The translations under genes were made by a program, and so were the position numbers. The notes beneath the pieces were generated by a model that had not been told where the DNA came from, ran no database searches, and was given only the letters and a program-made list of their open reading frames with translations. Of a stretch of DNA of 64,000 nt, positions 1 to 10,568 are shown in pieces; the stretch's first letter is position 1; every line of letters starts with the position of its first letter. The DNA comes from JAENVU01 sp031362155 (GTDB taxonomy: Bacteria > Actinomycetota > Acidimicrobiia > IMCC26256 > JAENVU01), in assembly GCA_031362155.1 (NCBI GenBank), contig JANLRZ010000109.1:3816-67815 (forward strand). Reading direction: 5' to 3'.

Positions 1-1
1 G

Positions 2-187
2 TCGACGGCTGTGGAGCTGTCGACCCGCCCCACGAGTGTGCGGCCGGCCGAGTTGGTCGCCGTCATTGGTCAAGAGTTCTGCGAAGGTCGAGTCCGCCGG
101 ACTCGGCAATGGATTGAGCGCGACGGTGAACGGTTGGATCCGCTCACCGCCGACCCGCGCATCGCCCTCGAGGCGCGCGCGTCATGA
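2..187 (+). CDS. C-terminal end of a probable radical-SAM-linked (DUF2344-like) protein, partial
   Basis: Only the last 61 codons are inside the window; the frame is open from base 2 to a TGA at 185-187. The tail is arginine-rich and contains VRPAELVAVIG and RRTRQWIERDGERLDPL, which resembles the C-terminal end of the DUF2344/TIGR03936 proteins that often precede ribonuclease E/G genes. That identification comes from memory of the family and the gene context, not from a search. It ends 12 bases before the rne start, and the sequence around its stop supplies the GAGAAGG ribosome site of rne, so the two genes are probably cotranscribed. Confidence 0.5.
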   Translation, partial: STAVELSTRPTSVRPAELVAVIGQEFCEGRVRRTRQWIERDGERLDPLTADPRIALEARAS

Positions 188-199
188 GAGAAGGCATCA

Positions 200-2452
<2,253 letters not shown>

Positions 2453-2494
2453 TCTCGCACGGTTCTCCCGCAGATCTCGAGGTTCCTACGCGCC

Positions 2495-2803
2495 ATGTAC
2501 GCAGTGATCGCCACCGGTGGCAAGCAGTACAAAGTCGAAACTGGTCAGAAGCTTGATGTCGAACGCCTCGGCGTCGAGGACGGAGACGTCGAACTTCGGC
2601 CCGTTCTCCTCGTCGACGGCGAGACGGTGCTGGCCACGCCCGCCCAACTCGGCGCGGCCTCAGTGACCGCGAAGGTCGTGGGTGCCGCCAAGGGCCCGAA
2701 GATCGACGGGTTCGTCTACAAGAACAAGTCCAACAATCGTCGGCGCTGGGGTCACCGCCAGCACTACACGACGATCGAGATCACCGCGATTACGAAGGGC
2801 TGA
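2495..2803 (+). CDS. rplU: Large ribosomal subunit protein bL21
   Basis: 102-residue bL21, a normal length for the family; it binds 23S rRNA in the 50S subunit. The N-terminal MYAVIATGGKQYKVETGQ and the C-terminal RRRWGHRQHYTTIEI are the family hallmarks. The ATG at 2495 is 42 bases after the rne stop, with a weak GAGG site upstream. rpmA follows after three bases, the usual rplU-rpmA-obg order. Confidence 0.97.
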   Translation: MYAVIATGGKQYKVETGQKLDVERLGVEDGDVELRPVLLVDGETVLATPAQLGAASVTAKVVGAAKGPKIDGFVYKNKSNNRRRWGHRQHYTTIEITAITKG

Positions 2804-2806
2804 TCC

Positions 2807-3058
2807 ATGTCGAAGAAAAAGGGCGCAGCCTCATCTCGCAACGGCCGTGATTCCTCGGCCCAACGGCTCGGAATCAAGGTCTACAGCGGCACCGTGGTGA
2901 CGGCAGGCACGATCATCGTGCGCCAGCGCGGCACCAAGTTCCACCCCGGCCTCAACGTCGGCCGCGGTGGGGACGACACCCTGTTTGCCACGGCCCCGGG
3001 TGTGGTCAAGTTCGGTCACCGTCGCGGGCGCAAGCTCGTCGACATCCTCGTCGACTAG
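2807..3058 (+). CDS. rpmA: Large ribosomal subunit protein bL27
   Basis: 83-residue bL27. The basic N-terminus (MSKKKGAASSRNGRDS) reaches toward the peptidyl-transferase centre in known ribosomes. It begins directly with the SKKKG segment, so there is no cleavable N-terminal extension of the kind seen in Firmicutes. The conserved GTKFHPGLNVGRGGDDTLFA core is present. It is separated from rplU by three bases and clearly cotranscribed. Confidence 0.97.
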   Translation: MSKKKGAASSRNGRDSSAQRLGIKVYSGTVVTAGTIIVRQRGTKFHPGLNVGRGGDDTLFATAPGVVKFGHRRGRKLVDILVD

Positions 3059-3105
3059 TCGGTCGACCGCGGACCACGCGTCTGCAAATCTCCGGAGCGC
3101 TTGCG

Positions 3106-4341
3106 ATGTCGAATTTCGTCGACGAAGCGCAGCTCAATGTGCGCGGTGGTGATGGTGGGGCGGGTTGTATCTCGTTCCGCCGTGAGTCGCACACGCCCAA
3201 GGGTGGCCCCGACGGCGGTGACGGCGGGTCGGGTGGAGACATCTGGCTGCAGGCTGATCGCAACGTCGCGTCGCTCCTCGCGTTCCGTGACCACCCGCAT
3301 CGCCGGGCGAACTCGGGAACCCACGGCTCGGGGAACCAGCGCCACGGCGCATCGGGTGTGGACCTGACCGTGCACGTGCCCGAGGGCACCACGATCCGCA
3401 ATCACGAATCCGGCGACATTCTCGCCGATCTCGTCGGTCACGGTGATCGATGGCTCGCGGCGCGAGGCGGGCGCGGCGGCAAGGGCAACACGCGCTTCCT
3501 TTCCAACGCCCGGCGCGCGCCGAGCTTCGCCGAACAGGGCGAATACGGCGAGGAGCGGTGGCTCGATCTCGAACTGCGGCTCATGGCCGATGCCGCGCTG
3601 GTCGGGTTTCCCAACGCCGGGAAGTCCACGCTGATCGCATCGATCAGTGCGGCCAAACCCAAGATCGCGAATTACCCGTTCACGACCCTCGTCCCCAACC
3701 TCGGCGTGGTGCGGTTCCAGGACCACGAATACGTCGTCGCCGACATCCCGGGTCTCATCGAGGGCGCCGCCGAAGGGCGAGGGTTGGGCCACCGATTCCT
3801 CCGGCACGTCGAACGCACTCGAGTGCTCGTGGTGCTCTTGGATCTCGCACCGATGGACGGTCGGACCCCCGAGGACCAGGAGCGGATCCTGCTCGACGAA
3901 CTGGAGCAGTACCGCCCCGACCTGCTGACGCGCCCCCGCCTCACCATTGGGGCGAAGGCGGATGTCGCCGAGTTCGAAACCGAGTACGCCAGTATCTCGG
4001 CCGTGACCCATCAGGGCTTGGACGAGTTCCTCGGGCGGCTCGGTACGCTCGTTGCCGACGCGCGCGGCGCCGAACCCGATCTCGACAGCTACGTGGTGCA
4101 CCGCCCCGCGGAGGAAGGCTTCACCGTCACTCGCGAGAGCGACGGCGCCTACCGGTTGGCGGGGCGCTCGGCCGAGCGTGTGGTGGCGATGGCCGACCTC
4201 ACGAACATCGAGGCGTTGGAATACATCCACCAGCGGTTCCGCACGATGGGGGTGGAGAAGGCGCTGGCGCGCGCCGGTGCGAGCGAGGGCGACCTGGTGC
4301 GCATCGGCGACGTGGAACTCGAATACGTCGAGGGTCTCTGA
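3106..4341 (+). CDS. obgE: Obg-family GTPase
   Basis: GTPase involved in 50S subunit maturation and stress signalling. It has three parts: a glycine-rich Obg fold (about 1-160), a G domain (about 160-335) and a C-terminal OCT/DUF1967 domain (about 340-411). G1 is GFPNAGKST (167-175) and G3 is DIPG (from 213). The G4 position reads AKAD (283-286) rather than the canonical NKxD, so the asparagine that contacts the guanine base is missing. The G5 region (SAV) is also non-canonical. The 411-residue length is within the family range. GGAG lies nine bases before the ATG. The stop overlaps the proB start by one base (TGATG). Confidence 0.94.
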   Translation: MSNFVDEAQLNVRGGDGGAGCISFRRESHTPKGGPDGGDGGSGGDIWLQADRNVASLLAFRDHPHRRANSGTHGSGNQRHGASGVDLTVHVPEGTTIRNHESGDILADLVGHGDRWLAARGGRGGKGNTRFLSNARRAPSFAEQGEYGEERWLDLELRLMADAALVGFPNAGKSTLIASISAAKPKIANYPFTTLVPNLGVVRFQDHEYVVADIPGLIEGAAEGRGLGHRFLRHVERTRVLVVLLDLAPMDGRTPEDQERILLDELEQYRPDLLTRPRLTIGAKADVAEFETEYASISAVTHQGLDEFLGRLGTLVADARGAEPDLDSYVVHRPAEEGFTVTRESDGAYRLAGRSAERVVAMADLTNIEALEYIHQRFRTMGVEKALARAGASEGDLVRIGDVELEYVEGL

Positions 4342-5432
4342 TGCGAGCGGTGGTCAAGATCGGTACGTCGTCGATCACGAATCCCGAGGGTGAACTCGAC
4401 GAAGTCGCGCTGGGCAAGCTCTGCGAACAACTGGTCGCGGCCCGGGCCGACGGGCACGCCGTCACCGTGGTGTGCTCCGGCGCGATCGCCGCAGGAATGC
4501 CGGCGCTCGGACTCGCGCATCGCCCCACCGATATCGGAACCCTCCAGGCCATCGCTGCGGTCGGCCAGCCCCGCCTGATGGAGAGCATCCGGGCGAGCTT
4601 CGACCGTCACGCCGTGGTGGCCGGCCAGGTGCTGTTGACGCGCTACGACTTCTTGCACCGGGCCCAGTACCTCCACGCTCGCGAGACGTTTGATCGTCTG
4701 ATCGAGATGGGCGTCGTACCGGTGGTGAACGAGAACGACACCGTGGCCGACGACGAGATTCGCTTCGGCGACAACGACCTCATCGCCGCGCTGGTGGGCA
4801 ACCAAATTCGGGCGGATGTCCTGGTGCTGCTCACCGACACCGCGGGGCTGTACACGGCTGATCCGCGCCTCGACGCCAGCGCGTCGCTCATCGAAGAGAT
4901 CGCGGCGGTCGACCAGGCACTCGACGCAATGGTCGGCGGCGCGGGCTCGAGACGCGGCAGCGGAGGTATGGCCACGAAGCTCGCCGCCGCCCGCATCGCC
5001 TCCTGGTCGGGGGTGCGTGCGGTGATCGCTGCGGCCGACGCACCCGGGGTGATTGCCGATGCCATCGCGGGTCGACCGGTGGGCACGGTGGTGCCGCCGC
5101 GCGCCGAACGACTCCCGGCCCGCAAACTCTGGATCGCGTTTGCGATCGGCGCGTCGGGTCGGATCGAGGTGGACGCAGGCGCTCGCACCGCGTTGGCGAC
5201 TCAGGGCCGTTCCCTCCTGGCTGCGGGTGTCCGCGCCGTCCACGGAGATTTCGGGCCCGACAGTGCCGTCGAGGTCATCGACGAGTCCGGGCAGGTCTTC
5301 GCCAAAGGTCTCGTCCGGGCGAGCAGCCAGGTGCTGCGGCACGCCGCGGGGAAACGCTCGGTGGACCTGGCCGATGACGCACCCACCGAAGTGATTCATC
5401 GCGACGACCTCGTCGTCGGGCTCCCGATCTGA
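4341..5432 (+). CDS. proB: Glutamate 5-kinase
   Basis: First step of proline synthesis: ATP-dependent phosphorylation of L-glutamate to gamma-glutamyl phosphate. The 363 residues comprise an amino-acid-kinase domain (VVKIGTSSI, VCSGAIAAGMPALGL, VVNENDTVADDEIRFGDND) and a C-terminal PUA domain (from about residue 270). The ATG is fused to the obgE stop as TGATG, implying translational coupling. Its pathway partner proA lies 221 bases downstream, separated by a candidate structured RNA and a terminator, so the two are not simply one operon. Confidence 0.96.
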   Translation: MRAVVKIGTSSITNPEGELDEVALGKLCEQLVAARADGHAVTVVCSGAIAAGMPALGLAHRPTDIGTLQAIAAVGQPRLMESIRASFDRHAVVAGQVLLTRYDFLHRAQYLHARETFDRLIEMGVVPVVNENDTVADDEIRFGDNDLIAALVGNQIRADVLVLLTDTAGLYTADPRLDASASLIEEIAAVDQALDAMVGGAGSRRGSGGMATKLAAARIASWSGVRAVIAAADAPGVIADAIAGRPVGTVVPPRAERLPARKLWIAFAIGASGRIEVDAGARTALATQGRSLLAAGVRAVHGDFGPDSAVEVIDESGQVFAKGLVRASSQVLRHAAGKRSVDLADDAPTEVIHRDDLVVGLPI

Positions 5433-5470
5433 TCCACCGCGCGGGCCCCGGAAGAAATGCGACGAAGAGC

Positions 5471-5500
5471 TTGCATTCTTCCTGTGTCCTGGGTCACACT
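5471..5500 (+). promoter_or_regulatory. Possible promoter for the proB-proA intergenic RNA
   Basis: TTGCAT (5471-5476) lies 17-18 bases before TCACAC/CACACT (5494-5500). The -35 is good and the -10 is weak. Predicted transcription start is near 5507, just before the first hairpin arm. Confidence 0.35.
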
Positions 5501-5506
5501 GCTGCC

Positions 5507-5613
5507 AGTTGCTCGCCCGCCAGAACGGGGGGAGGGTCCGGGCGAGAGCCGGGGCCCACGGTGGACGAGCAGTCGGGGGGCCGCCGGAGCAATCCAGCGG
5601 CCCCCCGTTTTTT
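5507..5613 (+). ncRNA. Candidate structured RNA ahead of proA (sRNA or attenuator)
   Basis: About 107 bases between proB and proA with no convincing reading frame but clear structure. CTCGCCCG (5512-5519) is perfectly complementary to CGGGCGAG (5539-5546). TGCTCG (5510-5515) can alternatively pair with CGAGCA (5566-5571), so two mutually exclusive folds exist. The element ends in a strong intrinsic terminator (5574-5613). A promoter-like pair lies just upstream. It does not match any RNA family I can recall. It could be a free-standing sRNA, the tail of the obgE-proB transcript, or a terminating leader that controls read-through into proA. Confidence 0.45.
5574..5613 (+). terminator. Intrinsic terminator before proA
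   Basis: An 11-base-pair GC stem (5574-5584 with 5597-5607), a 12-base loop and six T residues (5608-5613). It is the clearest Rho-independent terminator in the window. Confidence 0.9.
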
Positions 5614-5640
5614 GAAGAAGGGCCATTCTGGGGAGCGGGT

Positions 5641-5646
5641 TAGGAT
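5641..5646 (+). promoter_or_regulatory. -10 element of proA (leaderless)
   Basis: TAGGAT, seven bases before the ATG at 5654. Transcription would start at or next to the A of the start codon. Confidence 0.55.
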
Positions 5647-5653
5647 CGCCCGC

Positions 5654-6904
5654 ATGTCCGATTCGGTCCTCGAGCTTGGTCGACGCGCGCGCACCGCGTC
5701 CCGGATCATCGCCAACGCCGGGACCGAGGCGAAGAACGCGGCGCTCCTCGCGGCGGCCGAGGTCCTCGTCGAACACTCGGACCCGATTCTCGCGGCCAAC
5801 GCCGTCGATCTCGATGCCGCGGCCGCGGATGGCATGGAGGCCGGGCCGCTCGACCGGCTGCGCCTCGACCGCAGTCGCATCGAAGCCATGGCCGACGGGC
5901 TGCGAAATGTCGCTTCACTTGCCGACCCGATCGGCGAGGTCATCGGCGGTTGGGTTCGCCCCAACGGACTCGAGATCGAACAGGTCCGGGTTCCGCTCGG
6001 CGTCGTCGCCATCATCTACGAGAACCGGCCGAACGTCACCTCCGACGCCGCCGGGCTCTGCCTCAAGGCCGGCAACGCCGCGATCTTGCGCGGGAGCGGG
6101 ACTGCGCTGCGATCGAATGTCGCAATCGCGGCCGCGCTCCGGGCCGGATTCGCGAAGGCCGGTCTGCCCGAGGATGCCCTGATCCTCGTGGAGGACACGG
6201 CGCATGACGTGGCGATCGAGGTCATGCAGCTCACCGAGTACGTCGACTGTCTGATCCCCCGGGGTGGCCCGGCGCTCATCGCGTCGATCCGCGAGCACGC
6301 GACCGTGCCCGTGATCATCGACGGCGATGGCAACTGTCAGATCTACGTCGACGAGAGTGCCGACTTCGCCCAGGCCATCGACATCGTGGTCAACGCGAAG
6401 ACCCAACGGCCGGGCGTCTGCAATGCGGCCGAGACCCTGCTCGTCCATGCGGCCATCGCCGATCGGTTCCTCCCCGAGGTGTGCGCGGCGCTGCGCGCCG
6501 AGGGGGTGGAGATCATCGGCGACGACGGTGCCCGGGCCCGGATCCCCGACCTCGGCATTGCCACCGACGCCGACTTCGGGCAGGAGTTCGCTGCGCTGAA
6601 GATGAGCGTGGGCGTCGTGGCGTCGTTGGACGCGGCGATCGATCACGTCAACCGGTTCAGCAGCGGGCACACCGAAGCGATCCTCACGACGGACCTCAAT
6701 GCGGCGCGACGCTTCACGCACGAAGTCGACGCCGCGGCGGTGATCGTGAACGCGTCGACTCGGTTCACCGACGGCGAACAATTCGGCTTCGGTGCCGAGA
6801 TCGGAATCTCGACCCAGAAACTCCACGCCCGTGGACCGATGGGCTTGCAACAACTGACGACCGCGAAATACGTGGTGTGGGGACAAGGACAAGTGAGGGG
6901 CTAG
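5654..6904 (+). CDS. proA: Gamma-glutamyl phosphate reductase
   Basis: NADPH-dependent reduction of gamma-glutamyl phosphate to glutamate 5-semialdehyde, the second step of proline synthesis. 416 residues, standard length, of the aldehyde dehydrogenase superfamily. The catalytic cysteine is C256 in QRPGVCNAAETLL; IYENRPNVTSDAA and GTALRSN are further family signatures. The frame is open further upstream, but the ATG at 5654 matches the usual N-terminus and follows a TAGGAT hexamer, whereas an upstream start would run through the terminator. The stop overlaps the next start by one base. Confidence 0.96.
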   Translation: MSDSVLELGRRARTASRIIANAGTEAKNAALLAAAEVLVEHSDPILAANAVDLDAAAADGMEAGPLDRLRLDRSRIEAMADGLRNVASLADPIGEVIGGWVRPNGLEIEQVRVPLGVVAIIYENRPNVTSDAAGLCLKAGNAAILRGSGTALRSNVAIAAALRAGFAKAGLPEDALILVEDTAHDVAIEVMQLTEYVDCLIPRGGPALIASIREHATVPVIIDGDGNCQIYVDESADFAQAIDIVVNAKTQRPGVCNAAETLLVHAAIADRFLPEVCAALRAEGVEIIGDDGARARIPDLGIATDADFGQEFAALKMSVGVVASLDAAIDHVNRFSSGHTEAILTTDLNAARRFTHEVDAAAVIVNASTRFTDGEQFGFGAEIGISTQKLHARGPMGLQQLTTAKYVVWGQGQVRG

Positions 6905-7788
6905 TGGCCGAGCGTTTTTCGTCAGTCGACGAAGTAGTGGATCGCCTTCGGACGGTTGACTACTTGGCGGATCCGAGCATCGCCGGTGTGGTGTACCTCG
7001 CCGACAAACTCGAGAAGCCGGTACTCGTCGAAGGGCCCGCCGGGGTCGGCAAGACCGAGTTGGCCAAGGCCATCGCGGCGATCACGGGTTCGCGCCTCAT
7101 TCGGTTGCAGTGTTATGAAGGGCTCGACGAGTCCAAGGCGCTGTACGAGTGGAATTACAAGAAGCAACTGCTTCGGATCCAAGCCGATCGCGAACACGAA
7201 GGCGATTGGGCGACCGTCGAGTCCGACATCTTCTCGGAGGCGTTTCTACTCACGCGACCGTTGCTCGAGGCCATCCGCTCGGACGAACCGATCGTGCTGC
7301 TCATCGACGAGGTCGACCGGGTCGAGATCGAGACCGAGGCATTGTTGCTCGAGGTCCTGTCGGACTTCCAGGTCTCCATTCCCGAACTCGGCACGATCGT
7401 CGGCAAGCAGCGTCCCATCGTGATACTGACCTCGAACAACACCCGTGAGTTGTCCGAGGCGCTCAAGCGCCGGTGCCTCTATTTGCACATCGACTATCCC
7501 GAACTCGAGCGGGAGAAGGAAATCGTGCGCGTGCGCGTGCCCGAGATCGACGATGAACTCGCGGAGCAGATCTCGCAGGTGGTTCGGTCGATCCGCTCGC
7601 TCGACATCAAGAAGGCGCCGTCGATTTCCGAGACCATCGACTGGGCCCGAACGTTGATGTTCCTCGGGCACAAGTCGATCGACCCGCAGGTGATCGGTGA
7701 CACGCTGCACGTGCTCCTGAAGTATCAGACCGACATCGCCAAGGCCCGGAAGGAATTCGTCGACTCGCCGGTCCCCACCCGGAAATGA
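6904..7788 (+). CDS. MoxR-type AAA+ ATPase
   Basis: AAA+ ATPase of the MoxR class, 294 residues. Walker A is GPAGVGKTE (44-52) and Walker B ends in D135-E136 (LLIDEVDR); a sensor-1-like LTSNN and an arginine-finger-like LKRRC follow. The GTG at 6904 shares its first base with the proA TAG stop, so translation is coupled. Such ATPases typically pair with a VWA-domain partner, here the next gene, and act as chaperones for maturation of metalloenzymes or other complexes, as with CoxD/CoxE. The target cannot be read from the context. Confidence 0.87.
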   Translation: MAERFSSVDEVVDRLRTVDYLADPSIAGVVYLADKLEKPVLVEGPAGVGKTELAKAIAAITGSRLIRLQCYEGLDESKALYEWNYKKQLLRIQADREHEGDWATVESDIFSEAFLLTRPLLEAIRSDEPIVLLIDEVDRVEIETEALLLEVLSDFQVSIPELGTIVGKQRPIVILTSNNTRELSEALKRRCLYLHIDYPELEREKEIVRVRVPEIDDELAEQISQVVRSIRSLDIKKAPSISETIDWARTLMFLGHKSIDPQVIGDTLHVLLKYQTDIAKARKEFVDSPVPTRK

Positions 7789-7806
7789 GACGTCGCGGGA
7801 GATGAA

Positions 7807-9324
7807 GTGGTTCACTTCGCGAAGCTGCAGGACGCCATGACTCGGAATCAGGTTGAGATCCCGTCGGGGGTCGGCTCCGGCGAAATGCTCGACGTCTTGC
7901 AGGGGTTCGTCCACGAGTTGCGGGCCGCCGGGCTGCCGGTGTCGATGACCGAGAACCTCGATGCGATGCGGGGCGTGGAGCAGGTGCCGCTCACCGACCG
8001 CGAGACGTTCCGCGAAGTGCTCGCGGCCACGCTCGTCAAACACTTCCGTCACCGCCGCGCCTTCGACACGGTGTTCGATGTGTACTTCGCCCTGTACTCG
8101 GGCGGCATCGGCGACGACGCCGACTCCGACGCCGACCCGATGGGTGAGAGTTCGGAGTCAGGTGGTGTGCCCGGCCAGCAGGGCAGCGGCGGTTCCGGCG
8201 AGGGTATGAGCAACGAAGAGCTGGCCGAGATGCTCCTGTCGGCGCTCATGTCGATGGATCGGGAGCAACTTCGCCAGCTCGCCGCGATGGCGGTCGCCCG
8301 ATTCGCGGGGATGGAACCGGGTCGACCTGTCGGCGGGACGTACTACCTCTACCGCACACTGCGGCAGCTCGACTTCGACGGGCTGGCCGCGAAGATGCAG
8401 GACGCCAGCACCGGCGCCGGCGGGCCGGGCGACGAACCCGAAGACCTCGACGCCCGGTTCGAGCGCGAGGAGTTCGAAGCGCGGCTCAAAGAGTTCCGCG
8501 AGTTGGTGGAGTCGGAGATCCGGCGCCGGCTCGTGGCCGATCGAGGCGTCGAGGCCATGGCCCGCACCCTCCGCAAGCCGCTTCCCGAAGATGTCGACTT
8601 CATGCACGCGTCACGCGAGGAGATGCAGCAGCTCCAGCACGCGATCGAACCACTGACCCGAGCCCTGGCCGCACGGCTGGCCCAGCGGCGAAAGCGCAAG
8701 AACCGCGGGCATCTCGATTTCCGGGCGACCGTGCGCCATTCACTCTCGTACGGCGGGGTCCCGGCCGAGCCCAAGTTCAAGGACCCCAAACCATCGAAAC
8801 CCGAGATCATGGTGGTGGCCGACATTTCGGGATCGGTGGCGAGCTTTGCCCGATTCACCTTGCAGTTCGTCTACGCGATGGCGGGCCAGTTCTCGAAGGT
8901 GCGGTCGTGGGTGTTCATTGACGGGATCGACGAAGTCACTCGCTTCTTCGAGGAGTCGAACGAGATTTCCGAAGCCGTGCATCGGGTGAACACCGAGGCC
9001 GACGTGATCTGGGTCGACGGCCACTCGGACTACGGGCACGCGCTCGAGGTCTTCCACGATCGGCATCTCGCGGAAGTGACCTCGAAGACCTCGGTGATCT
9101 TGCTCGGTGACGCTCGCAACAACTACCACGCCACCCAGAACTGGGTGCTGAAGGAGCTCCGGCAGAAGGCGCGCCGGGTCTATTGGTTGAACCCGGAGCC
9201 GCGGGGCTACTGGGACACCGGCGATTCGGTGGTGTCCGAATACGGCATCCACTGTGATGGCGTCTACGAGTGCCGAAACCTTCGCCAACTCGAACGTTTC
9301 GTCACCGCGGTGATCGAGGCGTAA
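7807..9324 (+). CDS. CoxE-like VWA-domain protein
   Basis: 505 residues with a C-terminal von Willebrand A domain. The MIDAS motif DISGS spans D339 to S343. The middle is rich in Arg and Glu and probably helical, and residues around 100-135 are a Gly/Ser/Asp-rich linker. The GTG at 7807 has GGAGA close upstream; an ATG ten codons further in is an alternative. It sits 18 bases after the MoxR ATPase, its expected partner. Its 3' end overlaps the end of the convergent ACT-domain gene by 23 bases, so there is no room for a classical terminator. Confidence 0.86.
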   Translation: MVHFAKLQDAMTRNQVEIPSGVGSGEMLDVLQGFVHELRAAGLPVSMTENLDAMRGVEQVPLTDRETFREVLAATLVKHFRHRRAFDTVFDVYFALYSGGIGDDADSDADPMGESSESGGVPGQQGSGGSGEGMSNEELAEMLLSALMSMDREQLRQLAAMAVARFAGMEPGRPVGGTYYLYRTLRQLDFDGLAAKMQDASTGAGGPGDEPEDLDARFEREEFEARLKEFRELVESEIRRRLVADRGVEAMARTLRKPLPEDVDFMHASREEMQQLQHAIEPLTRALAARLAQRRKRKNRGHLDFRATVRHSLSYGGVPAEPKFKDPKPSKPEIMVVADISGSVASFARFTLQFVYAMAGQFSKVRSWVFIDGIDEVTRFFEESNEISEAVHRVNTEADVIWVDGHSDYGHALEVFHDRHLAEVTSKTSVILLGDARNNYHATQNWVLKELRQKARRVYWLNPEPRGYWDTGDSVVSEYGIHCDGVYECRNLRQLERFVTAVIEA

Positions 9325-9919
9325 CTCCGCGGCTGCTCGGGGTGGTGCTGCTCGCCCCCGAGTGCAGGCGTTGACCGAGTTCGTCGACGAGTTCGCAGTA
9401 CCCGGTGACCAGCCGGAGTTCTGTCGCGGTGAGCGCGATGCTGCGACCGACGGAAACGGTCCACCCCAATGCAGGTGCGAGCAGCGTTGCGTGCGGGAGG
9501 CCAGAGGGTGTGCCGACCTCGACGGCGATTTCGGCCCCTTCCGTCACGCACCACTCGGCGTGGAGGAGCGCGTGGACCTGGTGGGTCAGGGACTCGGCGA
9601 GTTCGGTGAGCGAACCCGCACGGCTCAGGGCAACGGCGCGATCCAGGGTGTCACATCGGGGCTCCGGCGCGCCGTCGACGATCTCGATCGATTCGACCGT
9701 GGCCCCGTCGACCTCTTCGATCTCGCGAGCCAGGGCCGGAATCAGGTCCGCATCGGGGATGACGACCGCAAGTTCGTCGACCGCGGTCCCATCCGCTCGA
9801 TCCAGGACCGAAATGCCGATGATGTCGCTTTTGAGGGCACCGATTCGGGACGCGACCAAGCCGAGCGCGCCGGGGCGATCGGGAACGCGAACGCGAATGA
9901 GTGCGTGACAGGAGCCCAT
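9302..9919 (-). CDS. ACT-domain protein of unknown role
   Basis: 205-residue protein with an N-terminal ACT-like domain (CHALIRVRVPDRPGALGLVA then SRIGALKSDIIGISVLDR, about residues 4-80), the fold that senses amino acids in many regulatory proteins. The remainder (90-205) has no family I recognise; it ends in a low-complexity Ser/Thr/Arg tail. It lies on the opposite strand between the VWA gene and nadD and reads convergently into the former. A TAGGGT hexamer nine bases before the ATG suggests leaderless transcription. No enzyme domain is attached, so a sensor role is possible but unproven. Confidence 0.75.
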   Translation of the reverse strand: MGSCHALIRVRVPDRPGALGLVASRIGALKSDIIGISVLDRADGTAVDELAVVIPDADLIPALAREIEEVDGATVESIEIVDGAPEPRCDTLDRAVALSRAGSLTELAESLTHQVHALLHAEWCVTEGAEIAVEVGTPSGLPHATLLAPALGWTVSVGRSIALTATELRLVTGYCELVDELGQRLHSGASSTTPSSRGVTPRSPR

Positions 9920-9928
9920 GCGTCCGTG

Positions 9929-9934
9929 ACCCTA
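9929..9934 (-). promoter_or_regulatory. -10 element of the ACT-domain gene (leaderless)
   Basis: TAGGGT on the minus strand, nine bases before the ATG at 9919. Confidence 0.5.
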
Positions 9935-9978
9935 GAGCGCGACGGTGTTGGCGCGACTTCGGCGATGCGAACGCTCCG

Positions 9979-9984
9979 TAAACT
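9979..9984 (+). promoter_or_regulatory. -10 element of nadD (leaderless)
   Basis: TAAACT, eight bases before the ATG at 9993. It is divergent from the ACT-gene promoter about 45 bases away. Confidence 0.55.
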
Positions 9985-9992
9985 CTGCGGTG

Positions 9993-10568
9993 ATGCGCAT
10001 CGGTGTCTACGGCGGAACGTTCGACCCGATTCATGTTGCGCACGTGGTGGTGGCCGCGGAAGTGCGGAATGTCCTCGGTCTCGACCAGGTCCTGCTCGTT
10101 CCGGCTGGAGACCCCTGGCAGAAGCGGGGCCGGGTCGAGGCATCGAAGGAAGATCGAGTGCGGATGTGTCAACTCGCGATCGAGGGGATCGACGACGTGG
10201 GCGTCTCGAGAGTCGAGGTCGACCGTGAGGGCGCTTCGGTGACAGCGGACACGCTCGCCGCGTTGTCGGGGGAGGCGCGCGACCTCTTCTTGGTGCTCGG
10301 TGCCGATGCCATCGCCAACCTGCCCACCTGGCGCGGCCTCGAGGAGACCCGTGTGGCCGCAACGCTCGTGGCGGTCGAGCGGGAGGGGGAACATGCCGAG
10401 GCGCCAGGCCCGGGATGGTCGATGGTGCATGTGCCCATCCCTCGACTCGACGTGTCGTCGTCGGACATACGGGAACGCCTTCGTTCCGAACGGCCAATTG
10501 ACGGGTTGGTGGCGCCGGCGGTCGTGCGGTTCATTCGCGACCACGACCTTTACACTTCGCCTCGATGA
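9993..10568 (+). CDS. nadD: Nicotinate-mononucleotide adenylyltransferase
   Basis: Converts nicotinate mononucleotide plus ATP to deamido-NAD in NAD synthesis. 191 residues. The nucleotidyltransferase signature GGTFDPIHVAH (7-17) and the C-terminal VSSSDIRERL (variant of ISSTxIR) are present, as is LGADAIANLPTW. An earlier in-frame ATG would add 16 arginine-rich residues before GVYGGTFDP; the chosen ATG fits the family and the TAAACT hexamer. The position before the LCP gene and rsfS is the common actinobacterial order. Confidence 0.93.
   Translation: MRIGVYGGTFDPIHVAHVVVAAEVRNVLGLDQVLLVPAGDPWQKRGRVEASKEDRVRMCQLAIEGIDDVGVSRVEVDREGASVTADTLAALSGEARDLFLVLGADAIANLPTWRGLEETRVAATLVAVEREGEHAEAPGPGWSMVHVPIPRLDVSSSDIRERLRSERPIDGLVAPAVVRFIRDHDLYTSPR
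10551..10556 (+). promoter_or_regulatory. -10 element of the LCP gene, inside the nadD end
   Basis: TACACT, eight bases before the ATG at 10565. It lies within the last codons of nadD. Confidence 0.45.

Noticed and set aside
5471..5653. Extended N-terminus for ProA starting at 5471
   Set aside because: It would translate through the terminator hairpin and adds residues not found in the ProA family; the ATG at 5654 has its own -10 hexamer.
9362..10228. Plus-strand open frame opposite the ACT-domain gene
   Set aside because: The minus-strand protein has a recognisable ACT domain and a promoter hexamer, while the plus frame has neither and runs across the nadD start.
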